From assembly GCF_001673555.1 (NCBI RefSeq), contig NZ_LZMB01000295.1:1-32018 (forward strand): 32,018 bases of DNA, read 5' to 3'. Origin of the DNA: Mycobacterium sp. 1165178.9 (lineage in GTDB: Bacteria; Actinomycetota; Actinomycetes; Mycobacteriales; Mycobacteriaceae). The notes beneath the pieces are model-generated. The model was given only the letters and a program-made list of their open reading frames with translations, did not search any database and had not been told where the DNA came from. Made by a program: the position numbers and the translations under genes. This document shows, piece after piece, positions 24,113 to 32,018 of the stretch; positions within the stretch are counted from its first letter, which is position 1; each line of letters begins with the position of its first letter.

Positions 24113-24895
24113 CTAGCGGTGGGTGAAGTTCGGCGGCCGCTTCTCGACGAAGGCCGCCATCCCTTCGGACTGATCCTCGGTTGCGAAAGTCGAGTGAAAC
24201 AGCCTGCGCTCGTACAGAAGTCCCTCGGCCAGGGTGGACTCGAACGCGCGGTTGACGGCCTCTTTGGCCATCCTGGACGCCGAGCGCGACATCTGCGAAA
24301 TGGTGGCCGCGACGGCCTTGGCCTCGGTCAGCAGGTCGTCGGCCGGCACCACTCGCGAGACCAGACCGCTTCGTTCGGCTTCCTCGGCGCCGATGGTCCG
24401 GCCGGTCAGGATGAGGTCCATGGCCTTGGCCTTGCCGATGGCGCGGGTCAGCCGCTGTGAGCCGCCCATGCCGGGCAGCACGCCGAGCTTGATCTCGGGC
24501 TGCCCGAATTTCGCGGTGTCGGCGGCGATCAGCACGTCGCACATCATGGCGAGCTCGCAGCCGCCGCCCAGCGCGTGCCCGGCCACCGCGGCGATCGTCG
24601 GGGTGCGGATTGCGGCGAGCTTGCCCCACGGGGCGAAGAAGTCGGCGCCGAAGGCGTCGGCGAACGTCAGCTCCGCCATCTCCTTGATGTCCGCGCCGGC
24701 GGCGAACGCCTTAGCCGAGCCGGTGATGATGATAGCCCCGATGCCGGGGTTGTCATCGAAATCCGCTGCCGCGCGGGTGACTTCGTTCATCACCTGGGTG
24801 TTGAGCGCGTTGAGGGCCTTCGGCCGGTTCAGGGTGATGATGCCGACACGTTCTTCGCGCTCGACGAGGATGGTCTCGTAATCTGCGCCTGTCAT
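24113..24895 (-). CDS. echA8: Enoyl-CoA hydratase EchA8
   Basis: 260 residues, the normal crotonase size. The oxyanion-hole segments are [11 protein letters not shown] (~63-73) and [11 protein letters not shown]. The catalytic glutamates are Glu114 (GGGCEL) and Glu134 (GQPEIKLG), equivalent to the pair in the rat enzyme. It hydrates trans-2-enoyl-CoA in beta-oxidation. AGAGAGGCGG lies a few nt before the ATG. It follows echA9 by 14 nt and precedes the membrane hydrolase gene by 9 nt, in the same order as Mtb Rv1071c-Rv1069c. Both catalytic residues are intact, so it should be active. Confidence 0.94.
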   Translation of the reverse strand: MTGADYETILVEREERVGIITLNRPKALNALNTQVMNEVTRAAADFDDNPGIGAIIITGSAKAFAAGADIKEMAELTFADAFGADFFAPWGKLAAIRTPTIAAVAGHALGGGCELAMMCDVLIAADTAKFGQPEIKLGVLPGMGGSQRLTRAIGKAKAMDLILTGRTIGAEEAERSGLVSRVVPADDLLTEAKAVAATISQMSRSASRMAKEAVNRAFESTLAEGLLYERRLFHSTFATEDQSEGMAAFVEKRPPNFTHR

Positions 24896-24909
24896 CTACA
24901 ACCGCCTCT

Positions 24910-25956
24910 CTAGAAACTCAAGTCGTCGTCGACCGGGGTGAAATACGCCTCGACGTCGGCCGCGGTGACCGCGGGCAGCTGCGCCGGTGACCACTTCGGA
25001 CTGCGATCTTTGTCGATCAGCTGGGCGCGGATGCCCTCCACCAGATCGTGCGAGCGCAGCGATGCCGAGGACACCCGGTAGTCCTGCGTCAGAACGTCTT
25101 TCAGTGTTTCGAGGTTGGCGGCACGGCGCACCGCCTCCAGGGTCACCGATAGCGCGATCGGGGAGCGGGTGGCGATCAGATCGGCGGCGTCGTTGGCCGG
25201 CCCGGCCCCTTCTTTTTGGTGGCCCCGCAGACTGGCGACGATGTCTTCGACGGTGTCGCCGGCAAAGCATTCGTCTATCCACTCGCGTTGCGCGGCAAGC
25301 TCACTGGACGGCGGTTCGACGGAGTACTTCTCGAGCGCCTTGTCGACGCCGTCGGTGACCACCGCGCGGCGGAACGACTCGACCTCGCCGTGCGGTACGT
25401 AGTGGTCGGCAAAACCCATGGCGATGGCGTCGGCTCCGGAGAACGGCGCCCCGGTCAGCGCGGCGTGCAGGCCCAGCCCGCCGGGGGCCCGGGACAGCAG
25501 ATAGACGCCGCCGACGTCGGGGATGAAGCCGATGCCGACCTCGGGCATGGCGATCTTCGACGTATCGGTGACCACCCGGGTGTTCGCGTGCGCGCTGACG
25601 CCGACCCCGCCGCCCATCACGATGCCGTCCATCAGCGCCACGTACGGCTTGGGGAACTCGGCGATCTGCGCGTTCAGCAGATATTCGTCGCGCCAGAAGC
25701 GTCGCGCCTCGACCCCGTCCTTGCGTGCGCTGTGGTAGATCGAGACCACGTCGCCGCCGGCGCACAGTCCGCGTTCCCCGGCGCCGGAGAGCACGACCGC
25801 GCGCACCGCGTCGTCGTCTGCCCAGTTGGTGAGGATGGCGGCCAGCGCGTCAACCATCTGCTGATTCAGCGAATTGATGGCCTTGGGCCGGTTGAGCGTG
25901 ATCAAGCCGACGGTTCCCTCGACTTCGGTCAGAACCTGATCGGATTCGTCGGTCAC
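24910..25956 (-). CDS. echA9: 3-hydroxyisobutyryl-CoA hydrolase-like crotonase EchA9
   Basis: 348 residues from the GTG at 25954-25956 (VTDESDQVL), chosen because GGGAGG lies 7 nt upstream; an ATG at 25971 and longer frames exist but lack that site. It has a crotonase fold with LCAGGDVVSIYH, MDGIVMGGGVGVSAH and KIAMPEVGIGFIPDVGG. The C-terminal ~100 residues extend beyond enoyl-CoA hydratase length, as in 3-hydroxyisobutyryl-CoA hydrolases of valine breakdown. The Glu in AMPEVGIG is the expected catalytic residue. First gene of the echA9-echA8-hydrolase operon. Valine and short-chain acyl-CoA catabolism is the likely context. Confidence 0.9.
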   Translation of the reverse strand: MTDESDQVLTEVEGTVGLITLNRPKAINSLNQQMVDALAAILTNWADDDAVRAVVLSGAGERGLCAGGDVVSIYHSARKDGVEARRFWRDEYLLNAQIAEFPKPYVALMDGIVMGGGVGVSAHANTRVVTDTSKIAMPEVGIGFIPDVGGVYLLSRAPGGLGLHAALTGAPFSGADAIAMGFADHYVPHGEVESFRRAVVTDGVDKALEKYSVEPPSSELAAQREWIDECFAGDTVEDIVASLRGHQKEGAGPANDAADLIATRSPIALSVTLEAVRRAANLETLKDVLTQDYRVSSASLRSHDLVEGIRAQLIDKDRSPKWSPAQLPAVTAADVEAYFTPVDDDLSF

Positions 25957-26171
25957 GTCCTCGCCTCCCATTGCCGGTCCAGCCCCGAGGAAGAAATCTA
26001 GATCGTCACGACCGGCGCGGTACCCGCGGGTAAGGGTTATCTTTAACGCGACGACAACGGCGGAGGCTCTATACATCCCTAAAACGCCCAGGTCCGCTGG
26101 GAACCAGGGTGCAACGCCGATCGTTGAGATTGTGTTCGCACAGCTCGAAGCCAATTAGAGAGGATCCGACG

Positions 26172-27029
26172 GTGCGGGAGACAAGCAACCCGGTATTTCG
26201 TTCGCTGCCTAAGCAGAGGGGCGGATACGCGCAATTCGGCACTGGCGCGCCCCCGATGCAGGGCTACGGCTATGGGGCCGACCCCTACGCGGCTCCGTAT
26301 GCGGCTCCGTATCAGGAGGCCAAAGCTTCGCGGCCGCTGACCATCGACGACGTCGTCACCAAGACCGGCATCACGCTGGCCGTGCTGGCGATCTCCGCCG
26401 TGGTCTCTTACTTCATCGTCGCCCGCGACGTGGCGCTGGCCATGCCGCTGGCCCTGGTTGGCGGACTGGGCGGCCTGGTCCTGGTGCTGGTGGCCACCTT
26501 CGGTCGCAAGCAGGACAACCCGGGTATCGTGCTGAGCTACGCGGTGCTCGAGGGCCTGGTCCTAGGCGCCATCTCGTTCGTCTTCGCGCACTTCTCGGTG
26601 TCGAACGCCAACGCCGGGGCGCTGATCGGTGAGGCGGTGCTGGGCACCTTCGGGGTGTTCTTCGGCATGCTCGTCGTCTACAAGACCGGGGCCATCCGCG
26701 TGACGCCCAAGTTCACCCGCATGCTGGTCGCCGCGATGTTCGGCGTGCTGGCCCTGATGCTGGGCAACTTCGTGCTGGCAATGTTCCACGTCAACGGTGG
26801 CGCCGGCCTGGGGCTGCGCAGCGGCGGTCCGATCGCCATCATCTTCTCGCTGGTGTGCATCGGTATCGCGGCCTTCAGCTTCCTGATCGACTTCGATGCG
26901 GCCGACCAGATGGTCCGCGCCGGCGCGCCGGAGAAGGCGGCCTGGGGCATCGCACTGGGCCTGACCGTGACGCTGGTCTGGCTGTACATCGAGATCCTGC
27001 GTCTGTTGAGTTATCTGCAGAACGACTAG
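26172..27029 (+). CDS. Bax inhibitor-1/YccA family membrane protein (Rv1072-like)
   Basis: 285 residues from the GTG at 26172, with AGAGAGGA 7 nt upstream; an upstream ATG (26109) has no such site. A hydrophilic N-terminus (~1-55) includes a Tyr/Ala/Pro repeat. About seven membrane helices follow from residue ~60 to the end, with SFLIDFDAADQMV before the last helix, the Asp-rich conserved loop of the actinobacterial YccA/BaxI branch. Members are pH-sensitive Ca2+ leak or stress-related membrane proteins; the role in mycobacteria is not settled. It is divergent from echA9 and is closed by a strong intrinsic terminator. Confidence 0.88.
   Translation: MRETSNPVFRSLPKQRGGYAQFGTGAPPMQGYGYGADPYAAPYAAPYQEAKASRPLTIDDVVTKTGITLAVLAISAVVSYFIVARDVALAMPLALVGGLGGLVLVLVATFGRKQDNPGIVLSYAVLEGLVLGAISFVFAHFSVSNANAGALIGEAVLGTFGVFFGMLVVYKTGAIRVTPKFTRMLVAAMFGVLALMLGNFVLAMFHVNGGAGLGLRSGGPIAIIFSLVCIGIAAFSFLIDFDAADQMVRAGAPEKAAWGIALGLTVTLVWLYIEILRLLSYLQND
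26289..26312 (+). repeat. 12-bp perfect tandem repeat inside the BaxI-like gene
   Basis: GCGGCTCCGTAT occurs twice in direct succession (26289-26300 and 26301-26312). It is in frame and encodes the repeated AAPY units in the cytoplasmic N-terminal region, so copy number could vary without breaking the frame. Confidence 0.85.
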
Positions 27030-27042
27030 CTCTGCCACAGAG

Positions 27043-27076
27043 AAAACCGGCACGCCCGTTGGCGTGCCGGTTTTTT
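27043..27076 (+). terminator. Rho-independent terminator after the BaxI-like gene
   Basis: CCGGCACGCC (27047-27056) pairs perfectly with GGCGTGCCGG (27061-27070) over a CGTT loop, followed by six T. Four A precede the stem, so it could also work in reverse. The canonical form is uncommon in mycobacteria. Confidence 0.92.
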
Positions 27077-27097
27077 CGTGTCGCGCGTGCGCCTGCG

Positions 27098-27156
27098 TCG
27101 AGTGTGAAGCTATGGCGGGCACACGCGGCGTGTAGCCGCCATAGCTTCACACTCGA
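27098..27156. repeat. 57-nt palindromic element, copy B (perfect 21-bp arms)
   Basis: Arms at 27098-27118 and 27136-27156 are perfect reverse complements over 21 bp. The 17-nt centre contains ACACGC-G-GCGTGT, which extends the hairpin. The core from CGAGTGTG to CACACTCG (27099-27155) is 57 nt, the same as the copy at 15331-15387, and both share the GGCGGG...GGCGTGT...CGCC centre. It lies between the convergent BaxI-like gene and fadA3. Confidence 0.85.
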
Positions 27157-27168
27157 GGCAACAAAACG

Positions 27169-28386
27169 TCAGCTCAGCCGCTCGATCACCATCGCCATGC
27201 CCTGGCCGCCGCCGACACACATGGTCTCCAGACCGAACGTCTTGTCGTGGGTCTGCAGGTTGTTGAGCAGCGTGGTGGCGATGCGCGCACCGGTCATGCC
27301 GAACGGGTGGCCCAGCGCGATCGCTCCACCGGAGACGTTCAGCTTCTCCTCGTCGATCCCCAGTTCGCGCGCCGAACCCAGCACCTGGACGGCGAACGCC
27401 TCGTTGATCTCGAACAGGTCGATATCGCCGACCGACAGCTTGGCGCGCGCCAGCGCCTTCTTGGTCGCCTCGATCGGGCCGAGCCCCATGATCTCCGGGG
27501 ATAGGCCGCTGACCCCGGTGGACACGATGCGCGCCAGGGGAGTCAAGCCCAGTTCCTTGGCCTTCGTGTCGCTGGTGATCACCACCGCGGCGGCGCCGTC
27601 GTTGAGCGGGCACGCGTTGCCCGCGGTCACCGTGCCGTTGGGACGGAACACCGGCTTGAGCTGGCTGATCTTCTCGTACGTGGTGCCGGGACGCGGACCG
27701 TCGTCGGTGCTCACCGTGGTGCCGTCGGGCAGGGTCACCGGAGTGATCTCGCGCTCGAAGAACCCGCTCTTGATCGCTTCCTCGGCGCGGTTTTGGCTGC
27801 GCACTCCCCAGTGGTCCTGGTCTTCACGGCTGATGCCGGTCAACAACGCAACGTTTTCGGCCGTCTGCCCCATCGCGATGTAGACGTCGGGGATGTTGTC
27901 GTCGGCGCGGGGATCGTGCCACTCCTCGGCGCCTTGGGCCGCGGCGGCCGACCGCTCCTGGGCCTCATCGAACAGCGAGTTCTTGGTGTCCGGCCATGAG
28001 TCGGCGCTGCCCTTGGCGAAGCGGGACACGGTTTCGACGCCCGCGGAAATGAAGGCGTCGCCCTCACCGGCCTTGATCGCGTGGAAGGCCATCCGTGAGG
28101 TCTGCAGCGACGACGAGCAATACCGGTTGACGGTGGTGCCCGGCAGGAAGTCGAAGCCGAGCTCGACGGCGACGACGCGCGCCAGGTTGAAACCGGATTC
28201 CCCGCCGGGCTGTCCGCAGCCCAGGATCAGGTCGTCGATCTGGTGCGGGTTCAGCGCGGGCACCTTGTCGAGGGCGGCGCGCACAATCTGGACGGTCAGG
28301 TCGTCGGGGCGCATGTTGACCAGCGACCCCTTCATCGCGCGGCCGATCGGCGAGCGAGCAGTTGAGACGATGACGGCTTCAGGCAT
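27169..28386 (-). CDS. fadA3: Acetyl-CoA acyltransferase (thiolase) FadA3
   Basis: 405 residues from the ATG at 28384-28386, with AAGGGAA 6 nt upstream; a longer frame to 28440 lacks family residues. It is a complete thiolase: nucleophile Cys90 in VNRYCSSSLQ, His360 in ALGHPFGMTG, and Cys390 in the CVGGGQG motif. It cleaves 3-ketoacyl-CoA with CoA to give acetyl-CoA, the last step of beta-oxidation. The length equals my recollection of Mtb FadA3 (Rv1074c). Transcribed alone; the GDSL esterase gene on the same strand lies 93 nt upstream. The chain-length range is not visible. Confidence 0.94.
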   Translation of the reverse strand: MPEAVIVSTARSPIGRAMKGSLVNMRPDDLTVQIVRAALDKVPALNPHQIDDLILGCGQPGGESGFNLARVVAVELGFDFLPGTTVNRYCSSSLQTSRMAFHAIKAGEGDAFISAGVETVSRFAKGSADSWPDTKNSLFDEAQERSAAAAQGAEEWHDPRADDNIPDVYIAMGQTAENVALLTGISREDQDHWGVRSQNRAEEAIKSGFFEREITPVTLPDGTTVSTDDGPRPGTTYEKISQLKPVFRPNGTVTAGNACPLNDGAAAVVITSDTKAKELGLTPLARIVSTGVSGLSPEIMGLGPIEATKKALARAKLSVGDIDLFEINEAFAVQVLGSARELGIDEEKLNVSGGAIALGHPFGMTGARIATTLLNNLQTHDKTFGLETMCVGGGQGMAMVIERLS

Positions 28387-28479
28387 GGTGGTTCCCTTCA
28401 GATCCCTGCAGATCCCACAGATGGGGCTGGCTCGCTTCACCTTCGGGCGGTAGGTCCACCCCGACGGGCGAGAACAAAT

Positions 28480-29448
28480 CTAGTCGCTGCCGACCTCGGG
28501 GCACGAGGACGGGGCAGGTCCGGGCGTCGGACGCCGCCACAGCTGCGACATCACGCTGGTGCGGGTGTGCCGCTGCCCGAGCACCGGTGTCGCCGCGGGC
28601 ACCGCCGGACTCAGTGGCGGCCGCTGGACCTGCTCGCCCAGCGCATCGCAGAGGGCGAGCAGCAGAGCGTCGGCCGCGAGCGCGTAGGCGGGTGCCGAGG
28701 GGTGGAAGCCGTCAGCGGAGAACATGACGTCGGGGGTGGCGCGGAATTGCGGCGCCATCAGCTGCGCCAGCGGCACCGGCACACCGCCGGCCGACCGGAC
28801 CGCCGCGGTCTGGGCACGGGCAAGCTGCAGGCAGCGCTCGTGCGCGATCGACCGCAGCGGCTGCGGGATGGCGCTGATGAATCCGAGGTCCGGGCAGGTG
28901 CCGACGATCACCAGGGCGCCGCGGGCGCGCAACTTACGGACGATCAACCCCAGTCGCTGCGCCGACTGGCTGATGCCGTTGAGGGCGGTCACGTCGTTGG
29001 CCCCGACCATGATCACCGCGACGTCCGGCGGCGGGCCGGCCACGAACATCGCGTCGACCTGACCGCACACGCCCTTGGAGGTGGCGCCCACGATCGCCTT
29101 GGTGCTCAACCGGATTCGCTTCCCGGTCTGCTCGGCCAAACCTCGGGCGATCCTCACCCCGGGCACTTCTTCGGCGCTCATGCACCCGTACCCGGAGGCC
29201 GTCGAGTCGCCGAAAATCATCAGGTGCTGGTCGACCGCCATGCCGCGGTGCCACCGTTCCACCGGGCCGCCGCCGCGCACGTACACGCCGTCGGCGCGGG
29301 GCGGGATGTCCCATGATTTCGGAATGATCGTGCGCGCGTGGGTGGCCTGGCCGACCAACAGACTCCGTGCCCCCAGGTAGGCGGTTCCTGTTGAGGCCAG
29401 CGCGCCTGCTGTGGCCAGAGCGATTGCCGAACGACGTGGCACACGCAT
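28480..29448 (-). CDS. GDSL-family esterase (Rv1075c-like)
   Basis: 322 residues from the ATG at 29446-29448, where a basic N-terminus (MRVPRRSAIA) leads into a hydrophobic export or anchor segment (~8-33). A longer frame to 29568 is less likely. It has an SGNH/GDSL hydrolase fold: FGDST with Ser82 (block I), Gly in the KAIVGATS region (block II), GANDV with Asn151 (block III), and DGFHPS with Asp246/His249 (block V). It is predicted to be exported or membrane-tethered and to cleave short acyl esters, as reported for Mtb Rv1075c. The C-terminal ~60 residues are Pro-rich. It lies upstream of fadA3 on the same strand. Confidence 0.9.
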   Translation of the reverse strand: MRVPRRSAIALATAGALASTGTAYLGARSLLVGQATHARTIIPKSWDIPPRADGVYVRGGGPVERWHRGMAVDQHLMIFGDSTASGYGCMSAEEVPGVRIARGLAEQTGKRIRLSTKAIVGATSKGVCGQVDAMFVAGPPPDVAVIMVGANDVTALNGISQSAQRLGLIVRKLRARGALVIVGTCPDLGFISAIPQPLRSIAHERCLQLARAQTAAVRSAGGVPVPLAQLMAPQFRATPDVMFSADGFHPSAPAYALAADALLLALCDALGEQVQRPPLSPAVPAATPVLGQRHTRTSVMSQLWRRPTPGPAPSSCPEVGSD

Positions 29449-29685
29449 GGTCACGCGAACAAGTTTAGTGCGACTTCGCAGTTTGCGCGGGCGGCTGGAA
29501 TACGAACTGATCACGGTGCGAAGCAAAACTGGTATCAAATCAGCTATTTCATACGTTGTACTAATCATCGCCTGTCAAGCTGAAGACAAGGGGTTGGCTG
29601 AGCGCTCTGGCAAACGGCTGAACCAGACGCTTGGGCTCCTCGTCACATGCTGTACCGCACTACAACGGCGTAGGAAGTGTTGAGC

Positions 29686-30753
29686 ATGACCGCACCTAGT
29701 AAGGAATCGGGGTTATCGGCAAATACCGTTCGGCCCCATGACGTCCTGCGAGCGCGTCGAGCCCACGCGCGCAAATTCGCGATCAGCGACGGCGCGCCCG
29801 TCGAGGTCCTGGAGTCGGGGCCCAGCGTCGCCGCGCGACTGGCGAACCTCACCTCGAAGCTGACGATCCGGCCGATTCTGTCCGTCGGCAGTCATGTCCC
29901 CAACCTGCCGTGGCCCTGGGGCCTCATCGATCTCACCGCCCGGGTGCTGATCCCGGCATCGGCCACCGTCCGCGAGACGGTGAAGCTGCCCCACGCGTCG
30001 GCACAGCTGGTGCGCGCCCCCGGGGTGCTGCCCGCCGACGGCAGCCGCCGCGTCATCGTCTACCTACACGGCGGTGCCTTCCTGACCTGTGGGGCGAACT
30101 CCCACGGCCGGCTCGTCGAAGCTCTCTCCAAGTTCGCCGACTCGCCCATCCTGGTGGTCAATTACCGTCTGCTGCCCAAGAATTCGGTCGGGATGGCCGT
30201 CGACGACTGCCATGACGCGTACCAATGGCTGCGGCGCCAGGGATACGAACCGGACCAGATCGTGCTGGCCGGCGACTCCGCGGGCGGCTACCTCGCGCTC
30301 ACGCTGGCCCAACGCCTGCTGGAGGAGGGCGAGGATCCCGCGGCGCTGGTGGCGATCTCGCCGCTGCTGCAGCTGGCCAAGGAACCCAAGCAGGCCCACC
30401 CCAACATCGAGACGGATGCGATGTTCACGGCCGGGGCGTTCGACGCGCTCGCCGAGCTGGTGGCCCGCGCGGCCGAGAAGAACATCGTCAACGGCAAGCC
30501 CGAAGAGATCTACGAGCCGCTGGACCACATCAAACCGGGGTTGCCGCGCACGCTTATCCATGTGTCGGGCTCCGAAGTGTTGTTGCACGATGCGCGGCTG
30601 GCGGCGAGCAGACTGGCCGAGGTGGGCGTGCCGGCCGAGGTACGGGTATGGCCCGGACAGGTCCACGACTTCCAGCTGGCCGCGCCGATGGTGCCCGAGG
30701 CCATGCGCTCGCTGCGGCAGATCGGCGACTATATCCGCGAGGCAACCGAGTAG
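29686..30753 (+). CDS. lipU: Esterase/lipase LipU (hormone-sensitive lipase family)
   Basis: 355 residues from the ATG at 29686, with AGGAAG 8 nt upstream. An in-frame GTG at 29677 overlaps that site. Alpha/beta hydrolase of the HSL group: HGGA (128-131) forms the oxyanion hole and GDSAGG (196-201) carries nucleophile Ser198. The C-terminal His is in PGQVHDFQ, and the acid probably lies in SGSEVLLHD. It hydrolyses acyl esters. No signal peptide, so cytosolic or peripheral. The cystathionine synthase gene starts 64 nt downstream on the same strand. Position agrees with Mtb lipU (Rv1076). Confidence 0.92.
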   Translation: MTAPSKESGLSANTVRPHDVLRARRAHARKFAISDGAPVEVLESGPSVAARLANLTSKLTIRPILSVGSHVPNLPWPWGLIDLTARVLIPASATVRETVKLPHASAQLVRAPGVLPADGSRRVIVYLHGGAFLTCGANSHGRLVEALSKFADSPILVVNYRLLPKNSVGMAVDDCHDAYQWLRRQGYEPDQIVLAGDSAGGYLALTLAQRLLEEGEDPAALVAISPLLQLAKEPKQAHPNIETDAMFTAGAFDALAELVARAAEKNIVNGKPEEIYEPLDHIKPGLPRTLIHVSGSEVLLHDARLAASRLAEVGVPAEVRVWPGQVHDFQLAAPMVPEAMRSLRQIGDYIREATE

Positions 30754-30817
30754 GCGGGCGCAAGACTCCGCGGAGAGTGGTTGTGCGCCGCGCGAAACCG
30801 CCTGAGACGATGAACGC

Positions 30818-32018
30818 ATGCGTATCGCGCAGCACATCAGTGACCTCATCGGCGGCACGCCGCTGGTGCGTCTGAACTCCGTCGTCCCCGACGGCGCCGG
30901 CATCGTGGCGGCCAAGGTCGAATATCTCAATCCCGGTGGCAGCTCCAAGGACCGGATCGCGGTCAAGATGATCGACGCCGCCGAAGCCAGCGGGCAACTG
31001 CGGCCCGGCGGCACCATCGTCGAACCCACCTCGGGCAACACCGGCGTCGGGCTGGCCCTCGTCGCCCAGCACCGCGGCTACAAGTGCGTGTTCGTCTGCC
31101 CCGACAAGGTCAGCGAGGACAAGCGCAACGTGCTGATTGCCTACGGCGCCGAGGTCGTCGTCTGCCCGACCGCCGTGCCGCCCGAGCATCCGGACAGCTA
31201 CTACAGCGTCTCCGATCGGCTCGTCACCGAGATCGACGGCGCGTGGAAGCCCGACCAGTACGCCAACCCGGAAGGCCCCGCCAGCCACTACGCCACCACC
31301 GGCCCGGAGATCTGGGCCGACACCGACGGCAAAGTCACCCACTTCGTCGCCGGCATCGGCACCGGAGGAACGATCACCGGCGCGGGCCGCTACCTCAAAG
31401 AGGTGTCCGGCGGCGCCGTGCGCATCATCGGCGCAGACCCCGAGGGCTCGGTGTATTCCGGCGGCACGGGCCGGCCCTACCTGGTGGAGGGCGTCGGCGA
31501 GGACTTCTGGCCGCAGGCATACGACGCAGGAGTGCCCGACGAGATCATCGCCGTTTCCGACTCCGACTCCTTCGACATGACCCGGCGGCTGGCCCGCGAG
31601 GAGGCGATGCTGGTCGGCGGGTCGTGCGGGATGGCGGTGGTCGCCGCGCTCAAGGTCGCCGAGCAGGCCGGGCCCGACTCGATCGTGGTGGTGTTGCTGC
31701 CCGACGGCGGGCGGGGCTACATGTCGAAGATCTTCAACGACGCCTGGATGTCGTCGTACGGGTTTTTGCGCAGCCGCCTCGACGGCTCGACCGACCAGTC
31801 CAGGGTCGGGGATGTGCTGCGCCGCAAGTCCGGTGAGCTGCCCGACCTGGTGCACACCCACCCGTCGGAGACGGTGCGCGACGCGATCGGCATCCTGCGC
31901 GAGTACGGCGTGTCCCAGATGCCGGTGGTCGGCGCCGAGCCCCCGGTGATGGCGGGGGAGGTGGCCGGCAGCGTCTCCGAACGCGAACTGCTGTCCGCCG
32001 TCTTCGAGGGCCGGGCGA
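30818..32018 (+). CDS. cbs: Cystathionine beta-synthase, C-terminus cut by the window edge
   Basis: 400 residues visible; the full protein should be ~464, so about 60 are missing. It is a fold-type II PLP enzyme: the PLP lysine is Lys44 in NPGGSSKDR, then EPTSGNTG (substrate loop) and GIGTGGTITGAGRYL (phosphate-binding loop). GSCGM near residue 270 is also typical. After residue ~330 a CBS-domain region begins (VGDVLRRKSGELPDLVHTHPSETVRDAIGILREYGVSQMPVV). It condenses serine and homocysteine to cystathionine in reverse transsulfuration. The CBS pair may bind an adenosyl ligand. The following gene, expected to be a small Pra-like protein, is not in the window. Confidence 0.93.
   Translation, partial: MRIAQHISDLIGGTPLVRLNSVVPDGAGIVAAKVEYLNPGGSSKDRIAVKMIDAAEASGQLRPGGTIVEPTSGNTGVGLALVAQHRGYKCVFVCPDKVSEDKRNVLIAYGAEVVVCPTAVPPEHPDSYYSVSDRLVTEIDGAWKPDQYANPEGPASHYATTGPEIWADTDGKVTHFVAGIGTGGTITGAGRYLKEVSGGAVRIIGADPEGSVYSGGTGRPYLVEGVGEDFWPQAYDAGVPDEIIAVSDSDSFDMTRRLAREEAMLVGGSCGMAVVAALKVAEQAGPDSIVVVLLPDGGRGYMSKIFNDAWMSSYGFLRSRLDGSTDQSRVGDVLRRKSGELPDLVHTHPSETVRDAIGILREYGVSQMPVVGAEPPVMAGEVAGSVSERELLSAVFEGRA

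Noticed and set aside
30554..31861. 435-codon minus-strand frame opposite lipU and cbs
   Set aside because: Both plus-strand genes have complete catalytic motifs; the antisense frame has none.

Overview
This is chromosomal DNA from a Mycobacterium, most likely a slow grower. The evidence is the high GC content, the frequent GTG starts, a PE/PPE/Esx operon of the ESX-5 type, eukaryotic-like Ser/Thr kinases, several acyl-CoA enzymes and a lipoprotein with a lipobox. From memory of the M. tuberculosis (Mtb) H37Rv gene order, the left end matches Rv1037c-Rv1040c (esxI, esxJ, PPE15, PE8) and the right two thirds match Rv1056-Rv1077 (DUF427, Rv1057, fadD14 ... fadA3, Rv1075c, lipU, cbs). Those names rest on recalled synteny and protein features; no database was searched.

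Layout: (1) 88-2995, minus strand: PE8-PPE15-EsxJ-EsxI secretion-substrate operon. (2) 3349-3422: tRNA-Leu(TAA). (3) 3.6-11.8 kb: a block that does not match the Mtb order. It holds a mycothiol-dependent isomerase-like protein, a large kinase with an extracellular LpqN-like domain, a proline-rich membrane protein, a second membrane kinase, a small ORF with a hairpin, a SAM methyltransferase and a multi-pass membrane protein. (4) 11.9-13.8 kb: dienelactone hydrolase, DUF6295 and DUF427 genes, tightly spaced. (5) 14.2-22.3 kb: beta-propeller (Rv1057), fadD14, SRPBCC protein, class II amidotransferase, two convergent patatins, LpqV, a cysteine-dioxygenase-like cupin and a rhodanese. (6) 22.3-26.0 kb, minus strand: echA9-echA8-membrane hydrolase operon. 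(7) 26.2-32.0 kb: Bax-inhibitor-like protein, fadA3, GDSL esterase, lipU and a truncated cbs.

Functionally the right side is lipid and acyl-CoA metabolism (ligase, crotonases, thiolase, lipases and patatins) plus sulfur metabolism (cystathionine beta-synthase, CDO-like cupin, rhodanese). The left side is type VII secretion. The middle block looks like envelope sensing and signalling.

The most unusual items are the kinase that joins helical repeats to an extracytoplasmic LpqN-like domain, the cassette of two kinases and a proline-rich membrane protein in what seems to be a variable slot beside a tRNA, a 57-nt palindromic element present twice, and repeated CTGAG motifs upstream of the beta-propeller gene.
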